Notes: generated by a model not told the origin, from the sequence alone. Shown: positions 19,042-28,887, counted from the stretch's first letter. The stretch: DNA of 64,000 bases from Aeromicrobium camelliae (GCF_003850045.1 NZ_RQJX01000015.1:49928-113927), one strand, 5' to 3'. Translations and numbers: made by a program.

Positions 19042-19273
19042 CGCGCTGCCGGGCACGGGCCCGGAACTCAGCTACGAGCAGGCGCGCGACGAATTGATCT
19101 CGATCGTGCAGCGCCTGGAGACCGGCGGCACCTCGCTCGAGGAGTCGCTCGCGCTGTGGGAACGCGGCGAGGAACTGGCGACGATCTGCCAGACGTGGCT
19201 CGACGGAGCCCGTCAGCGGCTCGCGGCGGCCTCGGGCGAGAGCGTCGAGAACGGCACGAGCGACGCCACGTAG
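19031..19273 (+). CDS. xseB: Exodeoxyribonuclease VII small subunit
   Basis: 80 aa, with the family core LSYEQARDELISIVQRLETG, SLEESLALWERGEEL. It overlaps the end of xseA by 11 nt, fitting co-translation of the two subunits. Its 3' end overlaps the convergent DUF4245 gene by 61 nt. Confidence 0.93.
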   Translation: MTTDALPGTGPELSYEQARDELISIVQRLETGGTSLEESLALWERGEELATICQTWLDGARQRLAAASGESVENGTSDAT

Positions 19274-19758
19274 TCCTCGGTGTCCTCGGGTGAGGCGGTC
19301 GAGCGCACGACCGTCGTGATGTCCCCGTCGGTCAGGGCGTACACGATCTCGTCGCGGGTCTCCCCGACCCGCCACTCCCGGCCCTGCAGCGACACCTGCT
19401 GCCCGTCGTCCTCGACGGCGCGGCTGTAGGCCTCACCCTCGCCGTCGCGCAGCTGACGGATGCCGAGGAACTGGTCGTCGTCGGTCACGACGCCCATCTC
19501 CCACGTTCCGGCGTCGATGCGCGCGGAGTTGGAGATCCAGCCGTCGGGCAGGCGCTCGGGCACGAACGGATCGAAGCCTGCGGCGGGCTCGACGGCCGAC
19601 GCGGCCTCCTGATAGTCGACGGCCGAGACCGGGTGATCGGGCTCGACGGTGAAGAACACCCGACCGATGAAGAAGAGGGCGAGAACCCCTGCTGCGAGCA
19701 CCAGGACGGTGCGCAGGACGTCGCTCATCTTGGCATTCGCGCCGCCGTAGTTGCTCAT
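19213..19758 (-). CDS. DUF4245 family membrane-anchored protein
   Basis: 181 aa. One N-terminal transmembrane helix (VLRTVLVLAAGVLALFFIG, residues 14-32) and an extracellular DUF4245 domain (FDPFVPERLPDGWISNSARI, TEDYVASLVPF). TATCGT lies six bases before the ATG, giving a leaderless layout. Function unknown; the family sits beside xseB and glpX across Actinobacteria (Rv1100 is the likely counterpart). Its coding 3' end runs 61 nt into xseB on the other strand. Confidence 0.85.
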   Translation of the reverse strand: MSNYGGANAKMSDVLRTVLVLAAGVLALFFIGRVFFTVEPDHPVSAVDYQEAASAVEPAAGFDPFVPERLPDGWISNSARIDAGTWEMGVVTDDDQFLGIRQLRDGEGEAYSRAVEDDGQQVSLQGREWRVGETRDEIVYALTDGDITTVVRSTASPEDTEDYVASLVPFSTLSPEAAASR

Positions 19759-19825
19759 GCCGCCACGATAGGGGGCCACCCCAGAGCCTCGGCGATCAGC
19801 TCCGAGCACCGCTAGGATGCCGGAT

Positions 19826-20833
19826 GTGGAGAGCCTGAAGCCTGCTGCCGACGCCCCTGACCGTAACCTCGCGCTCGACCTGGTCCGCGTGACCGAGGCC
19901 GGCGCCCTCGCGGCGGGCCGGTGGGTGGGCCGCGGCGACAAGAACGGCGCCGACGGGGTCGCCGTCAACGCCATGCGCTCGCTCATCAACACCGTCGCGA
20001 TGGACGGCGTCGTGGTGATCGGCGAGGGCGAGAAGGACGCCGCCCCGATGCTGTACAACGGCGAACGCGTCGGCGACGGCACCGGCCCGGAGTGCGATGT
20101 CGCCGTCGACCCGATCGACGGCACCACGCTGACCGCCAAGAGCCTGCCCAACGCGATCTCGGTCATGGCCGTGGCTCCTCGCGGCGCCATGTACGACCCC
20201 TCGGCGGTGTTCTACATGGAGAAGCTCGTCGCCGGTCCCGAGGCCGCCGACCAGGTCGACATCCGCCTGCCTGTCGCCGAGAACATCTCGATCGTCGCGA
20301 AGGCCAAGGGCGTCTCGAACGCCGACGTCACGGTCTGTGTGCTCGACCGTCCGCGCCACGAGCACCTCGTCGAGGAGATCCGCGCGACCGGCGCTCGCAT
20401 CAAGTTCATCCTCGACGGAGACGTCGCGGGCGCCATCACGGCGGCCCGGCCCGGCACCGGCGTCGATCTGCTCGTGGGCATCGGCGGCACGCCCGAGGGC
20501 ATCATCACCGCCTGCGCGATGAAGGCGATCGGCGGCGTCATTCAGGGCCGGCTGGCGCCGAAGGACGACGAAGAACGCCAGAAGGCGCTCGACGCCGGTC
20601 ACGACCTCGACCGCATCCTGCTGACCGACGACCTCGTGAGCGCCGACGACTGCTTCTTCGTCGCCACCGGCATCACCGACGGCGAGCTCATGCGCGGTGT
20701 CCGGTACGGCAGCGGCCTCGCCTTCACCGAGTCGATCGTCATGCGCTCCCGCTCGGGCACGATCCGCAAGATCTTCAGCGAGCACCAGCTTCACAAGCTG
20801 CGCGCCTACTCGGCGGTCGACTACGACGGCTGA
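19826..20833 (+). CDS. glpX: Class II fructose-1,6-bisphosphatase
   Basis: 335 aa from GTG 19826. An ATG nine bases upstream (19817) is in frame but overlaps the TAGGAT -10 box at 19813-19818, and GTG sits seven bases after that box, as in other leaderless genes here. Motifs [36 protein letters not shown] and [20 protein letters not shown] are complete. It performs the gluconeogenic hydrolysis of fructose 1,6-bisphosphate and matches Rv1099c. The methyltransferase-like gene follows with a one-base overlap. Confidence 0.93.
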   Translation: MESLKPAADAPDRNLALDLVRVTEAGALAAGRWVGRGDKNGADGVAVNAMRSLINTVAMDGVVVIGEGEKDAAPMLYNGERVGDGTGPECDVAVDPIDGTTLTAKSLPNAISVMAVAPRGAMYDPSAVFYMEKLVAGPEAADQVDIRLPVAENISIVAKAKGVSNADVTVCVLDRPRHEHLVEEIRATGARIKFILDGDVAGAITAARPGTGVDLLVGIGGTPEGIITACAMKAIGGVIQGRLAPKDDEERQKALDAGHDLDRILLTDDLVSADDCFFVATGITDGELMRGVRYGSGLAFTESIVMRSRSGTIRKIFSEHQLHKLRAYSAVDYDG

Positions 20834-21450
20834 TGACTGCGCAGCTGCGCCGGCGACCCGATGGCGCGCTGGAGCTGCGGGTCAATGGCGTCTTCGTCAT
20901 GGACGACGCCGAATCGACGTCCGAGCGGCTCCTCGCCCGGACGGTCCTCGACCTGGGTGCGCGTGAGGTGCTGGTCGGCGGCCTCGGACTGGGTTTCACG
21001 CTGCGCGAATTGCTCGACGGCGGCGCCGAGCGGGTGATCGTCGCCGAGATCGAGCCCGAGCTCGTCGACTGGCTGGCCGACGGCACGATCCCGGGCGGCA
21101 CGGCGCTGCTGGAGAACGAGCGGACCGAGGTCGTCGTGGCCGACGTCCGCGAGGTCGTGGCTGCCCAGTCGCCCGATTCGCTCGACGCGATCGTGCTGGA
21201 CGTCGACAACGGGCCGGACTTCCTCGTGTACGAGCAGAACGCGGCGGTCTACGGGGACGACTTCGTCGCCGAGTGCGCGGCCAGGCTCCGGCCGGACGGG
21301 CAGCTGTGCGTCTGGTCGATGGCCGACTCCCCCGCGGTGCGCGACCGGCTGGCCCGGCGGTTCCACGAGGTCGAGGCCCTCGAGGTGCCGGTCACGCTGC
21401 AGGAACGCCGGGAGTCGTACTGGGTGCTTCGAGGCTCGCGGCGACGCTGA
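20833..21450 (+). CDS. Spermidine synthase-like SAM-fold protein
   Basis: 205 aa. A Rossmann methyltransferase fold with LVGGLGLGFTLRELLDGGAERVIVAEIEPELVDW (glycine-rich loop and acidic ribose ligand) and LDAIVLDVDNGPDFLV, as in polyamine synthase relatives. The N-terminal tetramerisation domain of true spermidine synthases is very short, so substrate is uncertain. It overlaps glpX by one base (TGATG). Its last 59 nt overlap the convergent lysR gene. Confidence 0.75.
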   Translation: MTAQLRRRPDGALELRVNGVFVMDDAESTSERLLARTVLDLGAREVLVGGLGLGFTLRELLDGGAERVIVAEIEPELVDWLADGTIPGGTALLENERTEVVVADVREVVAAQSPDSLDAIVLDVDNGPDFLVYEQNAAVYGDDFVAECAARLRPDGQLCVWSMADSPAVRDRLARRFHEVEALEVPVTLQERRESYWVLRGSRRR

Positions 21451-22321
21451 CCAGGGTCTCGCGGCACGCCACGATCGCCGGGCTCTGCGCGATCGACGGA
21501 CGGGTCGCCGTGAACACCTGGCGCCGAGGGTCGCCTGCGAGGTCGTGCAGCAGGACGTCGGCGCTGCGGCCGAGCCACAGCAGATCCGGGATCAGCGCGA
21601 CCGCGAGCCCGGACTCGACGAGGTCGATCTGGGCCTGCAGATCCGGCGTCTCGTAGCGCACGTCCGGCTCGAACCCCGCCTGCCGGCACGCCTGCTCCGC
21701 CCAGTGCCGTGAGGCGACGTCGTCGGGTTCCATCGTCCACGGGGCCGTGGCGGCGTCGGCGATCGTGCGGATCTGCGAGAGCGGACCGCGGCGCGGTGTG
21801 GCCAGGCGGATGCGGTCGGCGATGAGGCCGACGCGATCGAGCTCGGCGTGCCAGGGGGCCGCGTGGCCGGGGTACTGCTCGGCGACGACGAGGTCGAAGT
21901 CCCCGATCGATGTCGCACCCAGCGCCGTCTCAGGCTCGCGCTGGTGCATCTCGACCCGCACCAGCGGGTGACTCGCCTGCAGCGAGAGCAACGTCCGGGG
22001 CATCAGTGCGAGTGCCGCAGACTGGAAGATGCCGATCCGCACGGTGCCGACCGCCGCGTCGAGCGACTCCTCCAGATCCGTCTCCGCCTGTTCGAGCCGG
22101 GCCAGGATCGCCGCCGTGTGGCCGACGAGGATCTCGGCCTGCGGCGTCAGCTGCAGGCGCCGTCCGACCTTGCGCAGGAGCGGGACTCCCACCTCCCGTT
22201 CGAGCTGGCTCAGCTGCTGCGAGACCGACGACGGGCTCTGGTGGAGGGCCGCCGCGACCCGGGCGATGGTGCCGCGGTGATGGAGCTCGCGCAGGAGGCT
22301 GAGGCGGCGGACTTCGAGCAT
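21392..22321 (-). CDS. LysR-family transcriptional regulator (probable regulator of putA)
   Basis: 309 aa. The N-terminal winged HTH (LSLLRELHHRGTIARVAAALHQSPSSVSQQLSQLEREVG, residues 7-45) is followed by a LysR substrate-binding domain to about residue 290. It is transcribed divergently from putA with an 81-bp spacer. LysR proteins usually control the divergent neighbour, so proline or pyrroline-carboxylate responsive control of putA is the likely role. The protein has a proline-containing tail of about 15 residues, not expected to be functional. Confidence 0.9.
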   Translation of the reverse strand: MLEVRRLSLLRELHHRGTIARVAAALHQSPSSVSQQLSQLEREVGVPLLRKVGRRLQLTPQAEILVGHTAAILARLEQAETDLEESLDAAVGTVRIGIFQSAALALMPRTLLSLQASHPLVRVEMHQREPETALGATSIGDFDLVVAEQYPGHAAPWHAELDRVGLIADRIRLATPRRGPLSQIRTIADAATAPWTMEPDDVASRHWAEQACRQAGFEPDVRYETPDLQAQIDLVESGLAVALIPDLLWLGRSADVLLHDLAGDPRRQVFTATRPSIAQSPAIVACRETLVSVAASLEAPSTTPGVPAA

Positions 22322-22343
22322 GGTGAACCTTCGGCAAGAGCGA

Positions 22344-22388
22344 ACGATAATCGTAAGAAAACGTCACTTTACCCGAAGAATCCGGATT
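22344..22388. promoter_or_regulatory. Candidate LysR binding region of putA
   Basis: Two dyads lie in the AT-richer spacer between lysR and putA: ACGAT-A-ATCGT (22344-22354), which fits the short inverted arms around an odd centre seen in LysR sites, and AATCCGGATT (22379-22388), a perfect 10-bp palindrome three bases before the putA -10 box CATACT (22391-22396). Confidence 0.55.
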
Positions 22389-22402
22389 TCCATACTGGTG
22401 TC

Positions 22403-25400
22403 ATGTCCGCCCCCCTTCCGATCCCCGATTCCCTGGCCGACGACGCCGTTGCGCTCGTCCGCCGCTGGCTGCGCGACGCCGAGTCCGAGCCGGTCGACCG
22501 CTCCGCAGCCCAGCTCGCCGGGCTGCTCAAGGACCCCAAGGGTCTCGACTTCACGGTCGGCTTCATCGACGGCGTCATCCGCCCCGAGGATCCGCGGATC
22601 GCGGCCCGGCGTTTCGCCGAGCTGGCGCGCGACGTCCCGGACTTCCTCTCCTGGTACCTCAAGGTCGCCGTCAAGCTCGGCGCCGTCGGTGGCCGCATGC
22701 TGCCGCGCCTCGTCATCCCGATCGTGCGCCGTGTGCTGCGGCAGATGCTCGGCCACCTCATCATCGATGCCCGCGACGACCAGCTCGGCTCCGCGATCGC
22801 CAAGATCCGCAAGCCCGGCACCCGGCTGAACATGAACCTGCTCGGCGAGGCCGTCCTCGGCGAGCAGGAGGCCGAGAAGCGCCTCGAGGGGACTCACCGC
22901 CTCCTCGCCCGCGAGGACGTCGACTACGTCTCGATCAAGGTGTCCTCGACCGTCGCCCCGCACAACCGGTGGGCCTTCGACGAGGCCGTCGACCACATCG
23001 TCGAGAGCCTCGTGCCGCTGTACCGCCGCGCCGCGGAGTCCCCGCGCCCCAAGTTCATCAACCTCGACATGGAGGAGTACCACGATCTCGATCTGACGAT
23101 CGCGGTCTTCACCCGCATCCTCGATCTCCCCGAGTTCGAGAAGCTCGAGGCCGGCATCGTCCTCCAGGCCTACCTGCCCGACGCCCTGGGTGCGATGCAG
23201 CACCTGCAGGAGTGGTCGGCCAAGCGCGTCGCACGCGGCGGCGCCCCCATCAAGGTGCGCGTCGTCAAGGGCGCGAACCTGCCGATGGAGCGCGTCGAGG
23301 CCGCCCTTCACGGCTGGCCGCTCGCGACGTGGTCGAGCAAGGCCGAGTCCGACGCGAGCTACAAGAGCGTCATCGACTACGCCCTGCACCCTGACCGCAT
23401 CGACAACGTGCGGATCGGCGTCGCCGGCCACAACCTCTTCGATCTGGCGTGGGCCTGGCTGCTCGCCGGTGAGCGCGACGTCCGCCGCGGCGTCGAGTTC
23501 GAGATGCTGCTCGGCATGGCCCCCGGACAGGCCGCCGCGGTCCGCCGCGAGGTGGGTGAGCTGCTGCTCTACACGCCGGTGGTGCACCCCGACGAGTTCG
23601 ACGTCGCCATCGCCTACCTGATCCGCCGCCTCGAAGAAGGCGCGAGCCAGGACAACTTCATGTCCGCCGTGTTCGAGCTCTCGACCCACGAGGACCTGTT
23701 CCGCCGCGAGGAGGAGCGGTTCCGCACGTCGCTGGGCCTCATGTTCACCGAGGCGCCCCAGCCCAACCGCGGCCAGGACCGCCGGTCTCTCCCCGAGCCC
23801 TACCCCTCGGAGTTCGCCAACGCGGCGGACACGGACCCCGCGCTGCCGGGCAACCGCGAGTGGGCGCGCGCCATCCTGACTCGCGTGCCGGAGTCCACCC
23901 TCGGCGACGATCTGGTCGAGCGGCACACGATCGTGCACCCGCACGACCTCGAGGAGCAGATCTCCGGTGCCGTCGCCGCAGCCCCGTCCTGGGGTGCGCT
24001 GAGCGGCGCCGACCGGGCCGACATCCTCGTCCGTGTCGCGCACAGCCTGGAGAAGCACCGCGGCGAACTGCTCGAGGTCATGGCGTCCGAGTGCGGCAAG
24101 ACCCTCGACCAGGCCGACCCCGAGGTGTCCGAGGCGATCGACTTCGCCCTCCACTACGCCGAGCTCGCTCGTGAGCTCGACGAGGTCGACGGCGCCCGAT
24201 TCCAGCCGGTCAAGCTGACGCTCGTGGTGCCGCCGTGGAACTTCCCGGTCGCGATCCCGGCCGGCTCGACGCTCGCCGCGCTGGCCGCCGGTTCCTCGGT
24301 CGTCATCAAGCCCGCCCCCCAGGCTCGCCGCTGTGGCGCGATCATGGTCAAGGCCCTGTGGGAGGCCGGCGTCCCCGAGGACGTGCTGCGTCTCGTGAAC
24401 GTCGGCGAGGACCAGCTCGGCCGCCAGCTCATCTCCGACGAGCGGGTCGATCGGCTCATCCTCACCGGCGCGTTCGAGACCGCCGAGCTGTTCCGCAGCT
24501 TCCGTCCGGACCTGCCGCTGTTCGCCGAGACGAGTGGCAAGAACGCCATCATCGTCACCCCGAGCGCCGACCTCGATCTCGCCGTCAAGGACGTCGTGTA
24601 CTCGGCGTTCGGCCACGCCGGTCAGAAGTGCTCCGCCGCGTCGCTGGTGATCCTCGTCGGTTCGGTGGCGACCTCGCCGCGCTTCCGCCGCCAGCTCCTG
24701 GACGCGGTCCGCTCGCTCAAGGTCGCCTGGCCCTCGGACCCGACGGCGCAGATGGGCCCGATCATCGAGCCGGCACAGGGCAAGCTCCTGCGCGGCCTCA
24801 CCAAGCTCGGCCCCGACGAGACGTGGCTCGTGCGCCCCGAGCAGCTCGACGAAACGGGTCGACTCTGGAGCCCCGGCGTGCGTGACGGCGTGCAGCCCGG
24901 CTCGGAGTACCACCTGACGGAGTACTTCGGCCCGATCCTCGGCATCATGACCGCCGAGACCCTCGAGGAGGCCATCGAGCTGCAGAACGCGGTCGACTAC
25001 GGCCTGACCGCCGGCCTGCACTCGCTCGACCCGGCCGACATCGAGCTGTGGTTGCACAAGGTCCAGGCCGGCAACGTGTACGTCAACCGCGGCATCACCG
25101 GCGCGATCGTGCGCCGCCAGCCCTTCGGCGGCTGGAAGAAGTCGGCCGTCGGTGCCGGCGCGAAGGCTGGTGGCCCCAACTACCTCGTCGCGCTCGGCAA
25201 CTGGGAGAGCGTCGAAGCGACCGTCGAGGACCGTCCCGCCGCTGCAGTGACGCGATTCGTCGAGGAGGCGTCGCGCATCCTCGCGCTCGACGAGGCAGCC
25301 CGCGCCCGGCTCGACCGTGCCGCCCAGAGCGACGCGGCCAGCCTGCGGGCCGAGTTCGGCGTGCGCAAGGACGTCAGCGGCCTGTGGGCCGAGCGCAACG

Positions 25401-25816
25401 TGTTCCGCTACGTCCCCTCCCCCGCGGTCATCCGGCTCGAGGAGGACGGCGACGTCGCCGACCTGGTCCGCGTGGCGGCCGCCGCCGTGGCCGTCGGCGC
25501 ACCCGTCACGGTCTCGCTGCCGACGAGCCAGTACAGCGCGCTCTTCGAGGGCACGGGCCTCGCCGTCGAGGTGCTCGCCGAGGACGCGTGGCGACGTGCC
25601 CTCGCCGGTGGTCCGGCCCAGCGCGTTCGCCTCGTCGGCGGCTCGGCCTCCGACGTGCTGCGGGCCGTGGACGGCCGCCCGGACATCGCGGTCTACGACC
25701 ACCCGGTGACCGAGGCGGGCCGGATCGAGCTGCTCCCGTTCGTGCTCGAGCAGGCGATCAGCATCACCGCTCACCGGTTCGGCACGCCGAACCACCTCAC
25801 CGACGCGATCGTGTGA
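22403..25816 (+). CDS. putA: Bifunctional proline dehydrogenase / L-glutamate gamma-semialdehyde dehydrogenase
   Basis: 1137 aa. A FAD-dependent proline dehydrogenase barrel occupies about residues 70-430 (DVDYVSIKVSSTVAPHNRW, FINLDMEEYHDLDLT, IKVRVVKGANLPMERVEA). An NAD-dependent aldehyde dehydrogenase runs from about 510 to 960 with the catalytic pair Glu709 (FAETSGKNA) and Cys743 (GHAGQKCSAAS). A C-terminal alpha/beta extension of about 150 residues is present, and no N-terminal DNA-binding RHH is seen, so it does not self-regulate like the enterobacterial protein. It oxidises proline to glutamate. CATACT lies six bases before the ATG. Regulation is probably by the divergent LysR protein. 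Confidence 0.94.
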   Translation: MSAPLPIPDSLADDAVALVRRWLRDAESEPVDRSAAQLAGLLKDPKGLDFTVGFIDGVIRPEDPRIAARRFAELARDVPDFLSWYLKVAVKLGAVGGRMLPRLVIPIVRRVLRQMLGHLIIDARDDQLGSAIAKIRKPGTRLNMNLLGEAVLGEQEAEKRLEGTHRLLAREDVDYVSIKVSSTVAPHNRWAFDEAVDHIVESLVPLYRRAAESPRPKFINLDMEEYHDLDLTIAVFTRILDLPEFEKLEAGIVLQAYLPDALGAMQHLQEWSAKRVARGGAPIKVRVVKGANLPMERVEAALHGWPLATWSSKAESDASYKSVIDYALHPDRIDNVRIGVAGHNLFDLAWAWLLAGERDVRRGVEFEMLLGMAPGQAAAVRREVGELLLYTPVVHPDEFDVAIAYLIRRLEEGASQDNFMSAVFELSTHEDLFRREEERFRTSLGLMFTEAPQPNRGQDRRSLPEPYPSEFANAADTDPALPGNREWARAILTRVPESTLGDDLVERHTIVHPHDLEEQISGAVAAAPSWGALSGADRADILVRVAHSLEKHRGELLEVMASECGKTLDQADPEVSEAIDFALHYAELARELDEVDGARFQPVKLTLVVPPWNFPVAIPAGSTLAALAAGSSVVIKPAPQARRCGAIMVKALWEAGVPEDVLRLVNVGEDQLGRQLISDERVDRLILTGAFETAELFRSFRPDLPLFAETSGKNAIIVTPSADLDLAVKDVVYSAFGHAGQKCSAASLVILVGSVATSPRFRRQLLDAVRSLKVAWPSDPTAQMGPIIEPAQGKLLRGLTKLGPDETWLVRPEQLDETGRLWSPGVRDGVQPGSEYHLTEYFGPILGIMTAETLEEAIELQNAVDYGLTAGLHSLDPADIELWLHKVQAGNVYVNRGITGAIVRRQPFGGWKKSAVGAGAKAGGPNYLVALGNWESVEATVEDRPAAAVTRFVEEASRILALDEAARARLDRAAQSDAASLRAEFGVRKDVSGLWAERNVFRYVPSPAVIRLEEDGDVADLVRVAAAAVAVGAPVTVSLPTSQYSALFEGTGLAVEVLAEDAWRRALAGGPAQRVRLVGGSASDVLRAVDGRPDIAVYDHPVTEAGRIELLPFVLEQAISITAHRFGTPNHLTDAIV

Positions 25817-25826
25817 ACCTGCGGCC

Positions 25827-25918
25827 GGTGACGGCAGCCGGTCAACCTCTCTCGACCTGCCGTCACCGCCGCCTCCGAGTGCGCCGCCGCCCTGCTCGTC
25901 GCAGGCCGGCGGCGCACT
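25827..25918. terminator. Two tandem hairpins after putA
   Basis: GGTGACGGCAG (25827-25837) pairs with CTGCCGTCACC (25857-25867), and AGTGCGCCGCCG (25878-25889) pairs with CGGCGGCGCACT (25907-25918). Both lie in the 182-base gap between putA and fumC and probably end putA transcription. Confidence 0.7.
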
Positions 25919-25998
25919 GCTGTTGACGGGAAACGACGCCCCCGCTGCAGCCACCACCGGAAGCCACCAGAGAGCCTGACAACGATAGGGTGCGAGAC

Positions 25999-27384
25999 AT
26001 GACCGAATACCGCATCGAGCACGACACCATGGGCGAGGTCCGGGTCCCGGCCGACGCCTTGTGGCGCGCGCAGACGCAGCGCGCCGTCGAGAACTTCCCG
26101 ATCTCGGGAACGCCGATCGAGTCCGCCCAGATCCGTGCCCTGGCACAGATCAAGGCGGCCTGCGCCCGCGCCAACGCCGAGCTCGGCATCCTCGAGCAGG
26201 ACGAGGCCGATGCCATCGTCGCGGCCGCCGCCGAGGTCGCGGCCGGGCAGCACGACGACCAGTTCCCGATCGACGTCTTCCAGACCGGATCGGGCACGTC
26301 GAGCAACATGAACACCAACGAGGTCATCGCCACGATCGCCTCGACGTCGCTGGGCCGCGAGGTGCACCCCAACGACAAGGTCAACGCCTCGCAGTCGAGC
26401 AACGACGTCTTCCCGACGTCGATCCACGTCGCCGCGACGGAGTCGGCGCTGCGCCAGCTCGTCCCGGCCCTCGACCACCTGGCCAGCAGCCTCGAGCGCA
26501 AGGCCGAGGAGTTCGCGACCGTCGTGAAGTCCGGCCGGACGCACCTGATGGACGCCACCCCGGTCACCCTCGGTCAGGAGTTCGCCGGCTACGCCGCCCA
26601 GATCCGCAAGGGCATCCGCCGCGTCGAGGCGGCCCTGCCCGCCACCGCCGAGGTACCTCTCGGCGGCACCGCCGTCGGCACCGGCATCAACACGCCTCAG
26701 GGCTTCCCGCAGCGGGTCATCGCGATCCTCGCCGAGGAGACCGGCCTGCCGATCACCGAGGCCACGGACCACTTCGAGGCTCAGGGCGCGCGCGACGGGC
26801 TCGTGGAGATGAGCGGTGCGCTCAAGACCGTCGCGGTCAGCCTCACCAAGATCTGCAACGACCTGCGCTGGATGGGCTCGGGCCCCCGCACCGGCCTGGC
26901 CGAGATCAACCTGCCGGACCTGCAGCCCGGATCGAGCATCATGCCCGGCAAGGTCAACCCGGTGCTCCCCGAGGCGACGCTCATGGTGGCCGCCCAGGTC
27001 ATCGGCAACGATGCCACGATCGCCTTCGCCGGCGCGTCCGGCTCGTTCGAGTTGAACGTCATGCTCCCGGTCATCGGCCGCAACCTGCTGGAATCGATGC
27101 GCCTGCTCGCCAACGCCTCGGTCACGTTGGCGGACCGCTGCATCGACGGCATCACGGCCAACGTCGACCGCTGCAAAGAGTACGCGGAGTCGAGCCCCTC
27201 GGTCGTCACCCCGCTGAACCGCTACATCGGGTACGAGAACGCCGCGGCCATCGCCAAGAAGGCCGTCAAGGAGCGCAAGACCATTCGTCAGGTCGTGCTC
27301 GAAGAGGGCTACGTCGAGCGAGGCGAGATCAGCGAGTCCGATCTCGACACCGCTCTGGACGTCATGAGCATGACGCACCCGTGA
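25999..27384 (+). CDS. fumC: Fumarate hydratase class II
   Basis: 461 aa, full length. The signature [11 protein letters not shown] is at residues 311-321, and the substrate regions [29 protein letters not shown] and [17 protein letters not shown] are intact. TCA-cycle hydration of fumarate to malate; oxygen-stable iron-free class. TAGGGT (25986-25991) ends seven bases before the ATG. Counterpart of Rv1098c and normally next to glpX; here lysR-putA separates them. Confidence 0.95.
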   Translation: MTEYRIEHDTMGEVRVPADALWRAQTQRAVENFPISGTPIESAQIRALAQIKAACARANAELGILEQDEADAIVAAAAEVAAGQHDDQFPIDVFQTGSGTSSNMNTNEVIATIASTSLGREVHPNDKVNASQSSNDVFPTSIHVAATESALRQLVPALDHLASSLERKAEEFATVVKSGRTHLMDATPVTLGQEFAGYAAQIRKGIRRVEAALPATAEVPLGGTAVGTGINTPQGFPQRVIAILAEETGLPITEATDHFEAQGARDGLVEMSGALKTVAVSLTKICNDLRWMGSGPRTGLAEINLPDLQPGSSIMPGKVNPVLPEATLMVAAQVIGNDATIAFAGASGSFELNVMLPVIGRNLLESMRLLANASVTLADRCIDGITANVDRCKEYAESSPSVVTPLNRYIGYENAAAIAKKAVKERKTIRQVVLEEGYVERGEISESDLDTALDVMSMTHP

Positions 27385-27394
27385 GCTGAACCGC

Positions 27395-27444
27395 AGCTAC
27401 GAGAAGGGGCGCCGTCCGGCTGGACGGCGCCCCTCGTCGTAGCT
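27395..27444. terminator. Bidirectional terminator between fumC and symporter gene
   Basis: AGCTACGA (27395-27402) and TCGTAGCT (27437-27444) enclose GGGGCGCCGTCC (27406-27417), loop GGCT, GGACGGCGCCCC (27422-27433). An internal GAA/TCG bulge interrupts an otherwise 20-bp stem between convergent genes. Confidence 0.85.
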
Positions 27445-27452
27445 GTGCGCGG

Positions 27453-28871
27453 TCAGCGCTGGTCAGCCGCTGCCGTCGCTTCCACCGGTCGGGCCCGGGC
27501 CGGTGTCAGCAGTGAGACCACCACCAGCGTCACGATCGCCGCCGGCAGCGAGATGATCACCGAGTTCACGTCGGCCGACCGTCCGGTGGCCTCCCAGAAC
27601 ACGGTCACCGCGCCACCGACCAGGATCGTCGCGATGGCACCCGCCGCGGTGGCGCGCTTCCAGAACAGCGCGGCGAGGATCACCGGCGTCAACGCGGCGC
27701 CGTACATCGTGTAGGCGTACATCTGCAGTTCCAGCACCGACGGGAAGAACTGCACCATGATGTAGGCGAACACCGCGATCGCGAGCACCGATGTCCGGCC
27801 CACCATGACGCCCGCACGCTGGTTGGCGCGCTCGGGCTGGTTCACGAAGATGAGGTCGTAGACGAAGTTGCCCGAGCAGGTGAGCAGGTACGACGAGCCG
27901 GTCGTGATGATCAGCGCGAGGGCCGCCACCAGGACGATCCCGCCGATCAGTTCGGGCGTCGTCTCCGCTCCGGCGAGCCCGAGGATCGCCATGTCCGGCT
28001 CGATGCCGGGCAGCAGGAAGCTCGACGACGAGGCGAGCAGGATGATCGGGCCGATGATGAAGATGGCGCCCACGAAGAACATGATGGTCGCCTTCGTCGC
28101 GGTGCCACCGTCCTTCGCCGCCGCCAAGCGCTGGTGCATGTTCTGGTCGCCGAGGATGAGCAGGAACAACGGCAGGAAGTACCCGAGCATCTGCACCGGT
28201 CCGAGGCTCCCGGTGAAGGTCCGCAGCGCCGGGTCGAGGCGGTCGACGTAGCTGCCGACGCCGCCCACGTCCTGGGTGAAGACGTAGACCAGGCACACCA
28301 GCAGACCGAGGACGATCAGGGCCGCGGAGTAGAAGTCCGTCCACGCGACGGACTTCAGGCCACCTCCCAGCGTCAGCACCGTGATCAGCACCGCGGCGAT
28401 GACGGTGCCCTGAGCTGCCGAGACCGGCAGGATGAGCGAGAGGATGTTCCCCGCCCCGGTGAACTGGTATGCGGTGATCCCGACGAAGGCCAGCAGCACC
28501 ATCGCCGTTCCGACCACGCGGGTGGCCCGGCCGAAGCGGGCCTGGAACAACTCGGGCACGGTGCGAAATCCGTTCGCTCGCACCTTCGGTGCGAGGGCGA
28601 GCAGGCACAGGATGCCGACGAACGTCCCGAGGAAGAAGATGATGCCGGGAATCGGCCCGTAGGAGTAGACGAAGTTGGCGCCGCCGATGATCGATCCGCT
28701 GCCGACGAACGTCGCGAGCATCGTGCCGGCGAGGACGGGGGCGGGGAGGGACTTTCCGGCGAGGACGAAGTCCTCGCCGTCCTTCATGACCGCCGCGCGG
28801 GAGAACCACAGCGCGACGGCGATCATCAGGGCGCCGTAGAGCACCATGAGCGTGAGGTAGGTCGCAGACAT
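27453..28871 (-). CDS. Sodium:solute symporter (SSS family)
   Basis: 472 aa with about 13 hydrophobic segments. SSS features are the N-terminal VLAGKSLPAPVLAGTMLATFVGSGSIIGGANFVYSYG stretch, TGAGNILSLILPV and GGLKSVAWTDFYSAALIV. It imports a small organic solute with sodium. ATG 28871 lies seven bases from a TAGGGT -10 box (28879-28884, minus sense). An RpiR-type operator at 28888-28902 sits just upstream of that box, so the gene is probably controlled together with the amidohydrolase. Solute unknown; a dipeptide, amide or cyclic amide fits the neighbour. Confidence 0.88.
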   Translation of the reverse strand: MSATYLTLMVLYGALMIAVALWFSRAAVMKDGEDFVLAGKSLPAPVLAGTMLATFVGSGSIIGGANFVYSYGPIPGIIFFLGTFVGILCLLALAPKVRANGFRTVPELFQARFGRATRVVGTAMVLLAFVGITAYQFTGAGNILSLILPVSAAQGTVIAAVLITVLTLGGGLKSVAWTDFYSAALIVLGLLVCLVYVFTQDVGGVGSYVDRLDPALRTFTGSLGPVQMLGYFLPLFLLILGDQNMHQRLAAAKDGGTATKATIMFFVGAIFIIGPIILLASSSSFLLPGIEPDMAILGLAGAETTPELIGGIVLVAALALIITTGSSYLLTCSGNFVYDLIFVNQPERANQRAGVMVGRTSVLAIAVFAYIMVQFFPSVLELQMYAYTMYGAALTPVILAALFWKRATAAGAIATILVGGAVTVFWEATGRSADVNSVIISLPAAIVTLVVVSLLTPARARPVEATAAADQR

Positions 28872-28887
28872 GACCCCCACCCTAAAC

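Noticed and set aside
22364..26146. 1260-codon minus-strand ORF opposite putA
   Set aside because: It is a GC-codon shadow of putA: low-complexity composition, no family motif, and putA carries complete catalytic motifs on the plus strand.
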